Shown: positions 35,416 through 44,359, counted from the stretch's first letter. The stretch: DNA of 64,000 bases from Sphingomonas turrisvirgatae (GCF_001721295.1 NZ_MDDS01000086.1:62001-126000); one strand, 5' to 3'. The notes: generated by a model from the letters alone, not told the origin. Made by a program: numbers and translations.

Positions 35416-35874
35416 ATGCGGGTTTGGGTGATCGGTGCGGCCCTGTTGGCCTCGGCATGCGGTGGAACCAGTAACGAGCAGGAGGCCGCGCTGGTCGAAA
35501 ATGCCGTTGCCCAAGCCGAAGCCGCTGCCAAAAACGCCACCGCGTTCGGCAAGGCTGCCGAGAAGGCGCGCGAGGCACCCAGCCGGGATGGCTGGTTGGG
35601 CAAGTGGATCGGCGTCGAGGGCATGGTGCTCACGATCGAAAAGGATCCGGGTGGCGCGGTCGGCCGCTATCGCCTGACCAATGTCTGGGGCCTGGATGAC
35701 GAGATGAAGGGCATATTCGACGGCGTGGCGACGGAAAACGGCATCGCGTTCAACCGACCGGACGGCGCCAAGGAGGTGGTCGCGGGCGATGGCAATGCAA
35801 CCGGCCTCAAATACCTGTCCGGCAAGCAGGACTGCCTGATCGTGGCGACAGGCGAGGGATATTGCCGGGACTGA
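35416..35874 (+). CDS. Putative lipoprotein of unknown function
   Basis: 152 residues from ATG 35416, set by GGAGG six bases upstream. The protein begins MRVWVIGAALLASACGG, a signal peptide with a lipobox-like LASAC, so a lipid-anchored periplasmic or outer-membrane protein is likely. An alanine/glutamate-rich linker (about 25-55) leads to a small beta domain (GWLGKWIGVEGMVLTI, then YRLTNVWGLDDEMKGIF) and ends in two cysteines (DCLIVATGEGYC). No family recognised. Confidence 0.75.
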   Translation: MRVWVIGAALLASACGGTSNEQEAALVENAVAQAEAAAKNATAFGKAAEKAREAPSRDGWLGKWIGVEGMVLTIEKDPGGAVGRYRLTNVWGLDDEMKGIFDGVATENGIAFNRPDGAKEVVAGDGNATGLKYLSGKQDCLIVATGEGYCRD

Positions 35875-35884
35875 GCGCGCGCCC

Positions 35885-36661
35885 CTATTTGCTGCCGGCG
35901 CGCGCCATCTTGCGCATCGATCCGCGCAGGAATCGCGCGCCGAACCACATGCGCCGTGCGGTTTTCCCCACGAGGTAATGCAATCCGTCGCCGTGGACCG
36001 CATCCCACACGGTCTGCGCGGCCGTTTCGACCGGCGTGAACTCCAGCCCCGCACCGCGCACGCGGTCGCGCATGCTGTGGTTGCTGCCGACCGGGGTGCC
36101 ATCCAGAATCGCCGTGTCGATGAAGCTTGGCAACAGCGCGCGGACGCGAATGCCCTGGTTGGTCCATTCGCCGTCCAGCGCCTCGCTCAACCCGCGCACG
36201 GCGAATTTGGTTGCCGAATAGATGGCGACCCCGCTCGTGCCGTAGATGCCCGCCGCCGAGGCGGTGTTGACCAGGCAGCCCCGGCTTTCCTTGAGGTAGC
36301 GATGGCCGGCATGGGCGCCCCACACGACCCCCATCAGGTTGATATCGACGCAGCGCTGCAGCTCGTCGGTCGTGGTGCTGGCGAAGTCGCCGCCGACACC
36401 GACACCGGCATTGTTGAAGACGACGTCGATCCGCCCGCCGCTGACGCTGGCGAACTCGGCCAGTGCCTCGTCCCAACCGCCGCGATCGCGCACGTCCAAC
36501 CAGTGAGTCGAGACTGGCGCGTCGCCGATCAGCCGGGCCGTTTCCACCATGCCCGCTTCGTTGATGTCGGCCAATCCGACGCGCCAGCCGCGTGACGCGA
36601 ACAGCTGCGCGGTGGCGCGGCCGATACCCGAACCGCCGCCCGTGATGAAGATCGCCTGCAT
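35885..36661 (-). CDS. Short-chain dehydrogenase/reductase
   Basis: 258 residues from ATG 36661, set by GGAGAGGGG upstream; longer in-frame starts add unconserved residues. Cofactor motif TGGGSGIGR at the N-terminus, DINEAG at the second strand favouring NAD(H), NNAGVGVGG, a NTASAAGIYG catalytic serine region and the active-site YSATK. The C-terminus ends with a basic tail (RKMARAGSK). Substrate unknown. Converges on the lipoprotein gene with a 10-base gap. Confidence 0.85.
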   Translation of the reverse strand: MQAIFITGGGSGIGRATAQLFASRGWRVGLADINEAGMVETARLIGDAPVSTHWLDVRDRGGWDEALAEFASVSGGRIDVVFNNAGVGVGGDFASTTTDELQRCVDINLMGVVWGAHAGHRYLKESRGCLVNTASAAGIYGTSGVAIYSATKFAVRGLSEALDGEWTNQGIRVRALLPSFIDTAILDGTPVGSNHSMRDRVRGAGLEFTPVETAAQTVWDAVHGDGLHYLVGKTARRMWFGARFLRGSMRKMARAGSK

Positions 36662-36713
36662 GCCCCTCTCCGGCTTTACGTCTACGTCATCATCACGCAG
36701 ATCCGCCGGCGGT

Positions 36714-37004
36714 TCAATCCACCAGCGCGTCGATCGCCTGTGCCATCTCAACGTCGCGTTCCGACAGGCCGCCAGCGTCATGCGTGGTCAGCAGGATATC
36801 GACGCGGTTGTAGACGTTCGACCATTCGGGATGATGGTCGGCCTTCTCCGCCAGCAGGGCGACCTGAGTCATGAATGCGAACGCCTGACTGAAATCATCG
36901 AAGGTGAAGGTGCGCGTGATCGCGTCACGGGCGTCGTCATGATCCCATTCGGGCAAACCCTCCAGGGCATCCTCGCGCTCTGCCGGGCTCAACTGTTCGA
37001 CCAT
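36714..37004 (-). CDS. phhB: Pterin-4a-carbinolamine dehydratase
   Basis: 96 residues from ATG 37004 with a very good AGGAGGGG site. The fold-defining ADHHPEWSNVYNRVDI motif is present, including the active-site histidine pair, followed by LTTHDAGGLSERD. The enzyme recycles the tetrahydropterin cofactor of aromatic amino-acid hydroxylases. No phenylalanine hydroxylase gene is in this window, but maiA of the tyrosine pathway lies at 51937. Confidence 0.93.
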   Translation of the reverse strand: MVEQLSPAEREDALEGLPEWDHDDARDAITRTFTFDDFSQAFAFMTQVALLAEKADHHPEWSNVYNRVDILLTTHDAGGLSERDVEMAQAIDALVD

Positions 37005-37043
37005 GCTTCCCCTCCTGTGCTTGAGCAGGCATAGCGCGGGACG

Positions 37044-37448
37044 ATGGCGGATCAACCTGCGACCTTCGCGCCCAGCACCGAGGATATCGAGCGACTCGCC
37101 CGCGCGGCCCTGGCCCGCATCCCCGAGCCGTTCGCGGCGCACCTTGCCGATGTCGTCCTTTTGATCGAGGACTTTGCCGACGAGCAGACCCTGGCCGAGA
37201 TGGGAATGGAGGATCCGTTCGAACTGACCGGGCTCTACAGCGGGCGGCCGGTGGGCGAGAAATCGAGTTTCGACATCGCGGCGTTGCCCGACACGATCCA
37301 TCTCTATCGCCGTCCGCTGCTCGACGAATGGGTCGAGACGGGCGTGAGCCTCGAGGCGCTAGTCACCCATGTCGTGGTGCACGAGGTGGGGCATCATTTC
37401 GGACTGAGCGATGCCGACATGCACGCGCTGGAGGACGCCGCGCAATGA
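37044..37448 (+). CDS. Minimal zincin metallopeptidase-family protein
   Basis: 134 residues. The zinc motif HExxHxxGxxD is complete: His113, Glu114, His117, Gly120, Asp123 in HEVGHHFGLSD. The rest matches the short DUF1025/minimal zincin family, including DPFELTGLYSGRPV and PDTIHLYRRPLL. Proteolytic activity has not been shown for most members. Its stop lies 10 bases before the ccmA start, so the two may be co-transcribed. Confidence 0.85.
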   Translation: MADQPATFAPSTEDIERLARAALARIPEPFAAHLADVVLLIEDFADEQTLAEMGMEDPFELTGLYSGRPVGEKSSFDIAALPDTIHLYRRPLLDEWVETGVSLEALVTHVVVHEVGHHFGLSDADMHALEDAAQ

Positions 37449-37458
37449 TGCGACCGGC

Positions 37459-38043
37459 GTGAGCGAAGCGCGGCTCATCCTGGATGCAGTGACCTGCGCG
37501 CGGGGCGGCCGGACGCTGTTCGAACGGCTGAGCCTTACGCTGGAGCGCGGCGAGGCTGCGCTGGTGACCGGGCCGAACGGCGTGGGAAAATCGAGCCTGA
37601 TCCGCGTGGCGGCGGGGTTGCTGGACCCCGTGGCAGGGCGTGTCGAGGCGAGCGGCGGTCGTGCATTGCTGACCGAGGCGGCGGCATTCGACCCTGAATT
37701 ACCGGTCGCCGATGCGCTGCGGTTCTGGGCTGCGCTCGATGGGCGGGGCGATGCGGTGGAGGCGGCATTGGAAGCGGTCGGTCTGGCGCACCTCGCGCTC
37801 GTCCCGGTACGGATGCTATCGACCGGCCAGCGGCGACGCGTCGGCATCGCCCGCGTGGTGGCGAGTGGCGCGCCGATCTGGTTGCTGGACGAACCTGCCA
37901 ACGGCCTTGATGCGGAAGCAGTCGTGACGCTGGAGCGGCTGATCGCCGCGCATCGCGCGGGCGGTGGCATCGCCCTGGTGGCGACTCACTCGCCGGTCGC
38001 ACTGCCGCAGGCGCAGCACATCATCATCGGCGATCCGGCATGA
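37459..38043 (+). CDS. ccmA: Heme exporter ATP-binding protein CcmA
   Basis: 194 residues from GTG 37459; an upstream start lies inside the metallopeptidase gene. Walker A is GPNGVGKSS (38-46), the ABC signature is LSTGQRRR (120-127) and Walker B is WLLDEPANGLD (141-151). With CcmB it forms the ABC unit that releases heme-loaded CcmE during cytochrome c maturation. ccmB overlaps its stop by 4 bases. Confidence 0.9.
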   Translation: MSEARLILDAVTCARGGRTLFERLSLTLERGEAALVTGPNGVGKSSLIRVAAGLLDPVAGRVEASGGRALLTEAAAFDPELPVADALRFWAALDGRGDAVEAALEAVGLAHLALVPVRMLSTGQRRRVGIARVVASGAPIWLLDEPANGLDAEAVVTLERLIAAHRAGGGIALVATHSPVALPQAQHIIIGDPA

Positions 38044-38684
38044 GCGGCTTTGCTTCGTTGGTCGCGCGCGAGTTGCGCCGCGCCTGGGCCGCCGGGGGCC
38101 TGACGCTGCCGATCGCCTTTTTCGTGCTGGTCGCGGTGCTTTTTCCGTTCGCGATCGGGCCGGAGCCCAAGCTGCTGGCCCGCATCGGGGGTGGGGTGAT
38201 CTGGGCAGCCGCGCTCCTGGCCGCGTTGTTGCCGGTCGAGCGGCTGATTGCCCCCGACCTCGAGAGCGGGACGCTCGACCAGTTGGCGGTGCGCGGTTTC
38301 GGCGAAGCGACGGTCGCCGCCGCCAAGATCGTCGGCCACTGGCTGGGCTTTGCGCCCAGCCTGTTGCTGGCGACGGTGATCGCGAGCGCGCTGCTCGGCC
38401 TCTCGTTCGACCAGATGATGGCGGCGGGCGTGAGCCTGGCGGTCGGTACGCCGGGTCTTGCTGCATTGGGCGTCGCAACGGCGGCGCTGACGGCCGGGCT
38501 GCGCGGGGCCGGCGCGGTGGCGGGGCTGGTCATGCTGCCCCTTGCCGTTCCGCTGCTGATTTTCGGCGCAGGCGCAATGGGCAGCGATCCGAGCGCGCTG
38601 AAGCTGCTCGGTGCGGTCAGCTTGTTGCTGGTCGGGGGCTGTCCGTTCGTTGCCGGCGCGGCGATGCGGATGGGGCGCGGCTAG
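38040..38684 (+). CDS. ccmB: Heme exporter membrane protein CcmB
   Basis: 214 residues with six predicted membrane segments and the family stretch PELLARIGGGVIWAAALL (here EPKLLARIGGGVIWAAAL) followed by LIAPDLESGTLDQL. Partner of CcmA. ccmC and ccmD do not follow; instead a convergent methyltransferase gene overlaps the stop by 4 bases, so the rest of the Ccm system must be elsewhere. Confidence 0.93.
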   Translation: MSGFASLVARELRRAWAAGGLTLPIAFFVLVAVLFPFAIGPEPKLLARIGGGVIWAAALLAALLPVERLIAPDLESGTLDQLAVRGFGEATVAAAKIVGHWLGFAPSLLLATVIASALLGLSFDQMMAAGVSLAVGTPGLAALGVATAALTAGLRGAGAVAGLVMLPLAVPLLIFGAGAMGSDPSALKLLGAVSLLLVGGCPFVAGAAMRMGRG

Positions 38685-39550
38685 CGGCTCCAGCGCGCAA
38701 AGATCGCGGTCGGCAGCACCAGGCCGCGGGCTTCCTCGCGCACGCCCAGTTCGCCGCATTCGATGCGTCCGCCCAGATCGGCGAAGTGCTGGTTCAACAG
38801 CTCGCCGATCGCCAGCGCCGACATGCGAATCGCATAGACGGTGAGGAACAGAAACCGCGAGTCGGCATCGAGCAACTGGCGGCAATCGGCAATCAGGCCG
38901 GGCAGATCGCGTTCGAGTTGCCAGACTTCGCCGGTCGGGCCGCGGCCATATTTGGGCGGATCGAGCAGGATGCCGTCATAGCGCCGGCCGCGCCGTACCT
39001 CGCGCGCAACGAACTTGGCGGCGTCGTCCACGATCCAGCGAACCGGCTTGTCGGTCATGGCGGACAGCGCGGCATTGGATTTGGCCGCCTCGACCGACTT
39101 CTTGGAAGCATCGACATGAACAAGGTTGCCGCCCGACGCCGCCATCGCCAACGTGCCGACGCCGGTATAGCCGAACAGGTTCATGATCGTCGGCGCTTCC
39201 ACGCCGGCGACCTGCTCGCGCATCCACGACCAGACCGGCGCCATGTCGGGAAAGAAACCGAGATGGCGGAACGGCGTGGTCTGTGCGGTGAAGCGGACTT
39301 GATCCCAGGCGAGCGGCCAGCCTTCGCGCGGCACGGGCTTGTCGAACACCCAGCGGCCACCGCCTTCGTCGTCTGGCGCAGGCGTGAACTCGCCATGCGC
39401 GGCCCAGTCGTCGAGGGCCGGTGCCCACATCGCCTGTGGCTCCGGGCGGATGAAGCGATACGCGCCATAGCGTTCGAGCTTGCGGCCATGGCCTGAGTCG
39501 ATGAGGCCGTAATCGGCCCAGGGTTCGCCGGTGAGGGTGATGAGGTCCAT
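38681..39550 (-). CDS. Class I SAM-dependent methyltransferase, RlmI-like
   Basis: 289 residues. SAM site LFGYTGVGTLAMAASGG and the base-binding LDPPKYGRGP motif place it among RlmI/RlmK-type rRNA cytosine-C5 methyltransferases or related proteins, though the N-terminal PUA domain of RlmI is replaced by about 100 residues of beta-rich sequence (DYGLIDSGHGRKLERYG). RNA target not known. It follows thrC by 9 bases on the same strand. Confidence 0.8.
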   Translation of the reverse strand: MDLITLTGEPWADYGLIDSGHGRKLERYGAYRFIRPEPQAMWAPALDDWAAHGEFTPAPDDEGGGRWVFDKPVPREGWPLAWDQVRFTAQTTPFRHLGFFPDMAPVWSWMREQVAGVEAPTIMNLFGYTGVGTLAMAASGGNLVHVDASKKSVEAAKSNAALSAMTDKPVRWIVDDAAKFVAREVRRGRRYDGILLDPPKYGRGPTGEVWQLERDLPGLIADCRQLLDADSRFLFLTVYAIRMSALAIGELLNQHFADLGGRIECGELGVREEARGLVLPTAIFARWSR

Positions 39551-39559
39551 CGCGGCGCT

Positions 39560-40957
39560 TTAGCGCGGCTTGGCGCGTTCCGCGATATAGCCCGTGACGG
39601 CATCGAACGTTGCCGGCAGCACGTCGTAGCGCTCCTCGCGGGCAAACAAGTCGCCGATGCGCGCCGGCAGGGTGGGGCGGATGCCGGTTGCGCGCTCGAC
39701 CGGATCGCGGAACTTGGCGGGGTGCGCGGTGGCGAGGGTTACGATCGGCACCTCGGCTGCGATGTTCGCCCGGCGCGCTGCGGCCAGCCCAATCGCGGTG
39801 TGCGGGTCGAGCAACTCGGCGGCGCGGGAATTCGCCCACGCCATGGCCTGCGACATCTCGCCCGCGTCGATCCGATCGCTGGCGAACAAGCTGGCAGCGC
39901 CTTGCTGCTGCGCGTTGGTGAGGCGCATCGCTCTGCTCGCCTCGAACCCGCGCATCTGCTCGGCGAGTGCGGGCCCGTCCCGGCCGGCGAGGTCGAACAA
40001 CAGCCGTTCGAAATTCGAACTGACCTGAATGTCCATACTAGGGGCCGCCGTGGGGGTGACGGTGCCGGTCGAATAGTCGCCGGACGAAAGCGCGCGGTGG
40101 AGAATGTCGTTCACATTGGTCGCGACGACTAGCTTCGCGACCGGCAGACCCATGCGCGCCGCGACATAGCCGGCAAACACGTCGCCAAAATTGCCGGTTG
40201 GCACACTGAACGCGACCGCGCGGTGCGGCGCGCCCAGGCGGACGGCGGCGTAGAAATAATAGACCACCTGCGCCATCAGCCGCGCCCAGTTGATCGAGTT
40301 GACGGCGGTCACCTGAAAGCGGCCGGCGAAATCGGCGTCGTTGAACATCGCCTTCACCATCGCCTGCGCGTCGTCGAAGCTGCCTTCGATGGCGATGTTG
40401 TGGACATTGGGCGCGAGCACGGTGGTCATCTGGCGCCGCTGGACGTCGCTTACCCGCTGGTGCGGGTGGAGCATGAAGATGTCGATGCCCTCACGGCCCG
40501 CTACCGCGTCGATTGCGGCCGAGCCGGTGTCGCCGCTGGTCGCGCCGACGATGGTGAGGTGCTGGTCGGTGCCCTTGAGGAACCGCTCGAACAGCAGGCC
40601 GAGCAGTTGAAGCGCGACGTCCTTGAACGCCAGCGTCGGTCCGTGGAACAGCTCGAGCAGGAAGTGGCGATGGTCGAGCTGGACGAGCGGGGTGACCGCG
40701 TCGTGGCTGAAGCGGCCATAAGCTTGCGCGCACAGATCACGCAACTCGGCTTCGGACAGGCTGTCGGCGACGAACGGCGCCATGACGCGCACGGCGGTCT
40801 CGACATAGGACAGCCCGGCGAGACCTGCGATGTCGGCTTCGCTGAAGCGCGGCCATTCGACCGGGACATAGAGGCCGCCGTCTTTCGCCAGCCCGGCAAG
40901 GGTGACGTCACGGAAATCCAGTTCGGGCGCGGCCCCCCGCGTGCTCTGATAGCGCAT
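39560..40957 (-). CDS. thrC: Threonine synthase
   Basis: 465 residues from ATG 40957, where the conserved MRYQSTRG begins. ThrC converts O-phosphohomoserine to threonine. The PLP lysine is Lys112 in GPTLAFKDVA, and IVGATSGDTGSAAI and SVPTGNFGDVFAG are the phosphate-binding glycine loops. This is the long, bacterial/fungal-type enzyme. It lies downstream of SURF1 in the oxidase gene run. Confidence 0.95.
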   Translation of the reverse strand: MRYQSTRGAAPELDFRDVTLAGLAKDGGLYVPVEWPRFSEADIAGLAGLSYVETAVRVMAPFVADSLSEAELRDLCAQAYGRFSHDAVTPLVQLDHRHFLLELFHGPTLAFKDVALQLLGLLFERFLKGTDQHLTIVGATSGDTGSAAIDAVAGREGIDIFMLHPHQRVSDVQRRQMTTVLAPNVHNIAIEGSFDDAQAMVKAMFNDADFAGRFQVTAVNSINWARLMAQVVYYFYAAVRLGAPHRAVAFSVPTGNFGDVFAGYVAARMGLPVAKLVVATNVNDILHRALSSGDYSTGTVTPTAAPSMDIQVSSNFERLLFDLAGRDGPALAEQMRGFEASRAMRLTNAQQQGAASLFASDRIDAGEMSQAMAWANSRAAELLDPHTAIGLAAARRANIAAEVPIVTLATAHPAKFRDPVERATGIRPTLPARIGDLFAREERYDVLPATFDAVTGYIAERAKPR

Positions 40958-40999
40958 GGGGCGCGGGTTAGCCGCGCGACGCCGCAGCGGCAAGAAAGT

Positions 41000-41674
41000 C
41001 TAGCTTTGCGGCGGCGTCGGATCGGGCGAGCTGGCCGGGGCGTCGCCTGGCGCGTGGCGCTTCTCGCGCCAACGCAGCGCCAGGATGTAGATGACCGCCG
41101 CGGCAGCTGCGAAGAGGAACCATTGCACGGCATAGGCAAGGTGATTGTTCGGCACGCTCGACGGATCGGGCCGGGCGCTGGCGGCAAGGCCGGGTGCAGG
41201 CTTTTCGGCGACGAGCATCAGCGGCCTGGGACCGCGTTTGCGCGCCAGGCTGGCCAGCAGCGGCGTCGAATCGGGGGCGTGGGTGATCGTGCCGGTGACT
41301 TCGCCGCCCTTCCATACCGGCGTTATGCCGGGCGTGCTGCCAACGCCCATGTCGAACCTGACCGTGAGCGCTTCGACGCCGGTGCGGCACTCGGCAATAT
41401 GCCGCCAGCCCTTCAGGCCGTTCTCGGCGCGGCCAGCCTGCTCGCTCCAGCCGACGACCGACAGGCACATTGCGGTCGCGCGGCGGAACAGATGCTCGTC
41501 GCCGACTGGCGGACGGGGAAAGGCCATGACCGGCAGCGTGCTGGCGCCGGCATAGCGGGCAATCGCCGCTTCCTTTTCGGCGCGGCGATCGAGCTGCCAC
41601 ACGCCAAGGCCGATCATCGCGGCGATGGCGAGTGCGACGACGATCGTCGGGATGACCGGGAGCTTCATGCGCAT
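41000..41674 (-). CDS. SURF1-family oxidase assembly protein
   Basis: About 224 residues from ATG 41674 (or 41668). Two membrane segments, one at the N-terminus (IVVALAIAAMIGLGVWQLDRR) and one near the C-terminus (YAVQWFLFAAAAAVIYIL), frame a periplasmic domain; GVWQLDRRAEKEA and PNNHLAYAVQWF are SURF1 hallmarks. SURF1 helps insert heme a into cytochrome oxidase. It directly follows ctaE. Confidence 0.92.
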   Translation of the reverse strand: MRMKLPVIPTIVVALAIAAMIGLGVWQLDRRAEKEAAIARYAGASTLPVMAFPRPPVGDEHLFRRATAMCLSVVGWSEQAGRAENGLKGWRHIAECRTGVEALTVRFDMGVGSTPGITPVWKGGEVTGTITHAPDSTPLLASLARKRGPRPLMLVAEKPAPGLAASARPDPSSVPNNHLAYAVQWFLFAAAAAVIYILALRWREKRHAPGDAPASSPDPTPPQS

Positions 41675-41752
41675 GGCGTCTTCACAAACGAAGGGGGCGC
41701 GCCACGGTTGCGGCACGCCCCCTTGATCGCCGAACGGGTCGGCTGCGTCACG

Positions 41753-42658
41753 TCAGCCGTGAACCGGCGCGCCCGCGCTGCCCCAGACATAGACGACGAC
41801 GAACAGGAACAGCCAGACGACGTCGACGAAGTGCCAGTACCAGGCAGCCGCCTCGAAGCCGAAATGCTGGCGCGGGGTGAAATCGCCCTGATAGGCGCGC
41901 AGGAGGCAGACCATCAGGAAGATGGTGCCGACGATCACGTGGAAGCCGTGGAAGCCGGTCGCCATGTAGAAGGCCGACGAATAGTTCGACTTGCCGAACA
42001 CGAACGGGGCGTGTGCATATTCATAAGCCTGAATGCACGAGAAGATGAGGCCCAGGATGATGGTCAGCCACAGGCCCTTCTTGACCACGTCGTTCTCGCC
42101 GACGCCGATGGCGCCCCACAGGCCCTTCATCGCGCCACCGCGCTGATTGTGGATCAGGCCGTGATGCGCCCAGGTCACCGTGGTGCCCGACAGCAGCAGG
42201 ATGAAGGTGTTGAGCAGCGGCAGTTCAAACGCGTTCAGCACTTCCATGCCCTTGGGCGGGAAGGTCGCGACGGCGTTCTGCACAACCTCGACGACGCTGG
42301 CGTGCTCGCCACTGACCTGCAGCGCGACCGGGAACAGCGCGAAATCGAACCACGCCCAGAACCAGCCGACGAAGAACATGACTTCCGACGCGATGAACAG
42401 GATCATGCCATAGCGCAGGTGAAGCTGGACCACCGGCGTGTGGTCCCCGGCCTTCGCCTCACGCACCACCGCGACCCACCACGACGCCATGCAGAACAGC
42501 GTCGCTGCGAGGCCCGACAGGAACACCCACATGCCGTGGTTCGCGTCCTTCATCCACATCAGGCCGCCGGTCGCGAGCCACAAGGCGGCAAGCGAGGTGA
42601 GCATCGGCCACGGGCTGGGCGGGAGAATGTGGAAATCGTGGTTCTTGGCGCCTGCCAT
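41753..42658 (-). CDS. ctaE: Cytochrome c oxidase subunit III
   Basis: 301 residues from ATG 42658 (MAGAKNHDFHILPPSPWP). Seven membrane segments; the conserved EVMFFVGWFWAWF, HHGLIHNQRG and YMATGFHGFHVIVGTIFL are visible. Core subunit of the aa3 oxidase. It follows ctaG on the same strand after a gap that contains a hairpin. Confidence 0.96.
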   Translation of the reverse strand: MAGAKNHDFHILPPSPWPMLTSLAALWLATGGLMWMKDANHGMWVFLSGLAATLFCMASWWVAVVREAKAGDHTPVVQLHLRYGMILFIASEVMFFVGWFWAWFDFALFPVALQVSGEHASVVEVVQNAVATFPPKGMEVLNAFELPLLNTFILLLSGTTVTWAHHGLIHNQRGGAMKGLWGAIGVGENDVVKKGLWLTIILGLIFSCIQAYEYAHAPFVFGKSNYSSAFYMATGFHGFHVIVGTIFLMVCLLRAYQGDFTPRQHFGFEAAAWYWHFVDVVWLFLFVVVYVWGSAGAPVHG

Positions 42659-42691
42659 CGTCCGTCCCTGTCTCATGTTTAGGCGTTATTC

Positions 42692-42715
42692 CACGCCGCC
42701 TTAAGCGGTGGCGTG
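42692..42715 (-). other. Intercistronic hairpin between ctaG and ctaE
   Basis: CACGCCGCC and GGTGGCGTG can pair with one G-U around a short TTAAGC loop in the 86-base gap between ctaG and ctaE. There is no U-run. It may protect or separate mRNA segments. Confidence 0.4.
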
Positions 42716-42744
42716 ATGGTGCGCAATGGTGGTTGGACCGACGC

Positions 42745-43293
42745 TCAGCCGCCTTTGTTGGCAGGATCGGTCGGATAGAAGGTGTAGGAGAGCGTGATCT
42801 TCTCGATATCCTTGGTATCGGGATCGGTCAGGATCTTGGGATCGACGAAGTAGATGACCGGCATGCGGATCGTCTCACCGGGCTTCAGCGTCTGCTCGGT
42901 GAAGCAGAAGCACTGGATCTTGCTGAAATATTTGCCGGCTACCTCTGGCGTCACATTATAGGTCGCAGTGCCCGTGATCGGCACAGTGCCGGTATTGGTC
43001 GCGGTGTAGAACGCCATGTCACGCGCGCCGATCGAGATCGTGTCGGACGCGACCTCCGGCTTGAACTGCCAGGTCAATTTCGGGCTGACATTGGCATCGA
43101 ACGCGACCGTTATCTTGCCGTCCACCGCGCCGGGCGCCGCATCTGCGCGCATCGTCGTGCCGCCAAAGCCGGTGACCTGACAGAACAGGCGATAGAGCGG
43201 CACGCTGGCAAAGGCGACACCGGTCATGGTGCAGACGCCGAGCACCGCGAGGAGGGCGGTACGCAGCTTGCGGTCGATCTTGAGGATGTTCAT
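42745..43293 (-). CDS. ctaG: Cytochrome c oxidase copper-insertion protein CtaG (Cox11)
   Basis: 182 residues. One N-terminal membrane anchor (TALLAVLGVCTMTGVAFASV), VPLYRLFCQVTGFGGTT, and the copper-binding CFCF pair (Cys128, Cys130) in IQCFCFTEQ. CtaG delivers copper to CuB of subunit I. Starts 4 bases after the small membrane protein gene. Confidence 0.95.
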   Translation of the reverse strand: MNILKIDRKLRTALLAVLGVCTMTGVAFASVPLYRLFCQVTGFGGTTMRADAAPGAVDGKITVAFDANVSPKLTWQFKPEVASDTISIGARDMAFYTATNTGTVPITGTATYNVTPEVAGKYFSKIQCFCFTEQTLKPGETIRMPVIYFVDPKILTDPDTKDIEKITLSYTFYPTDPANKGG

Positions 43294-43297
43294 CAGC

Positions 43298-43444
43298 TTA
43301 CGTGGCCTTCAGCGGGATGCCCTGGCTGATCTTCACGATGCTGATCGCAAAGACCAGGATGACAAAGGCGAGCAGGAGCAGCGCCATGATGCGGGCGCGC
43401 GACTTCTGCCGCGCGCGGACGATCTTTTCTTCTTCGGGGGTCAT
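43298..43444 (-). CDS. 48-residue membrane protein of the oxidase operon (CoxF-like)
   Basis: A short gene between ctaB and ctaG: ATG 43444, stop TAA at 43298. It overlaps the ctaB stop by 4 bases and ends 4 bases before ctaG, so it is translationally coupled. The protein is a charged lead (MTPEEEKIVRARQKSRARI), one membrane segment (MALLLLAFVILVFAISIVK) and a short tail. Small proteins of this layout occur at the same place in other alphaproteobacterial cta operons; a role in assembly or as a small subunit is inference. Confidence 0.82.
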   Translation of the reverse strand: MTPEEEKIVRARQKSRARIMALLLLAFVILVFAISIVKISQGIPLKAT

Positions 43445-44349
43445 GATGCAGCCAACCAGCGGTCGGCGGCAACGGCGCCGAACAGGATGAAGAGATAGAG
43501 GATGGAATAGCCGAACAGCCGCTTTTCGGGCTTCATGGCGTCGTTATCGCTCGCCATTCGCATGGCGACTTGCAGCGCCAGGGCAGCGAAGAGCAGCGTG
43601 AGAACGCTTGCGGTGAGTCCATAGAGCGCGCCGGTCAGCCCGAGCGGCCATGGGGCCACCGCGGCGATCGCCATCGGTATGGTGTAGAGGCCGATCTGGA
43701 TGCGCGTATTCTTCTCGCCCGCCACCACCGGCAGCATCGGCACGCCGGCGTTCGCGTAATCGGTCTTCACGAACAGCGCGAGCGCCCAGAAATGCGGCGG
43801 GGTCCACAGGAAGACCAGCATGAAGAGGAGGAAGGGCAGCAGCGCCACTTCCCCGGTTGCCGCCGCCCAGCCGATCAGCGGCGGGAATGCACCGGCAGCG
43901 CCGCCGATCACGATGTTCTGCGGCGTGCGGCGCTTGAGCCACACGGTGTAGATGAGGACGTAGAACAGGATCGAGACGAGCAGGATCGCGGCGGCGGTGT
44001 AGTTGACGGCAAGACCCATGAGGATCACCGACAGCGCGGCGACACCGACCCCGAAATGCAGCGCGGATTGCTTGTCCATTCGCCCGGCGGGAAGGGGGCG
44101 ATTCGCCGTCCGCTTCATCTTGGCGTCCAGATCCGCCTCGTACCATTGGTTGAGCGTCGCCGCAGCGCCGGCACCGAGGGCAATGCACAGGATCGCCGTG
44201 AAGCCCAGGACGGGGTGGATCGGCACCGGCGCGGCGAGCATGCCGCACAGCCCGGTAAACACGACGAGCGTCATCACGCGCGGTTTGGTCAGCGCAAGGA
44301 AATCGCGCCAGTCGGCTGGCAGGATCAGGCTGTGATTGGCGACGGACAT
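43441..44349 (-). CDS. ctaB: Protoheme IX farnesyltransferase (heme O synthase)
   Basis: 302 residues, about nine membrane segments. The prenyl-diphosphate site is in LNQWYEADLDAKMKRTANRP (67-86), a second loop in YVLIYTVWLKRRTPQN and LWTPPHFWALAL. It converts heme b to heme o, which is then oxidised to heme a for the aa3 oxidase. Starts 10 bases after the DUF1275 gene. Confidence 0.95.
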   Translation of the reverse strand: MSVANHSLILPADWRDFLALTKPRVMTLVVFTGLCGMLAAPVPIHPVLGFTAILCIALGAGAAATLNQWYEADLDAKMKRTANRPLPAGRMDKQSALHFGVGVAALSVILMGLAVNYTAAAILLVSILFYVLIYTVWLKRRTPQNIVIGGAAGAFPPLIGWAAATGEVALLPFLLFMLVFLWTPPHFWALALFVKTDYANAGVPMLPVVAGEKNTRIQIGLYTIPMAIAAVAPWPLGLTGALYGLTASVLTLLFAALALQVAMRMASDNDAMKPEKRLFGYSILYLFILFGAVAADRWLAAS

Positions 44350-44359
44350 TTGCGGTGGG

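Noticed and set aside
40223..42682. Very long open frame on the plus strand
   Set aside because: It is the antisense shadow of thrC, SURF1 and ctaE, produced by GC-rich codon bias; the residues are Arg/His-rich with no motif.
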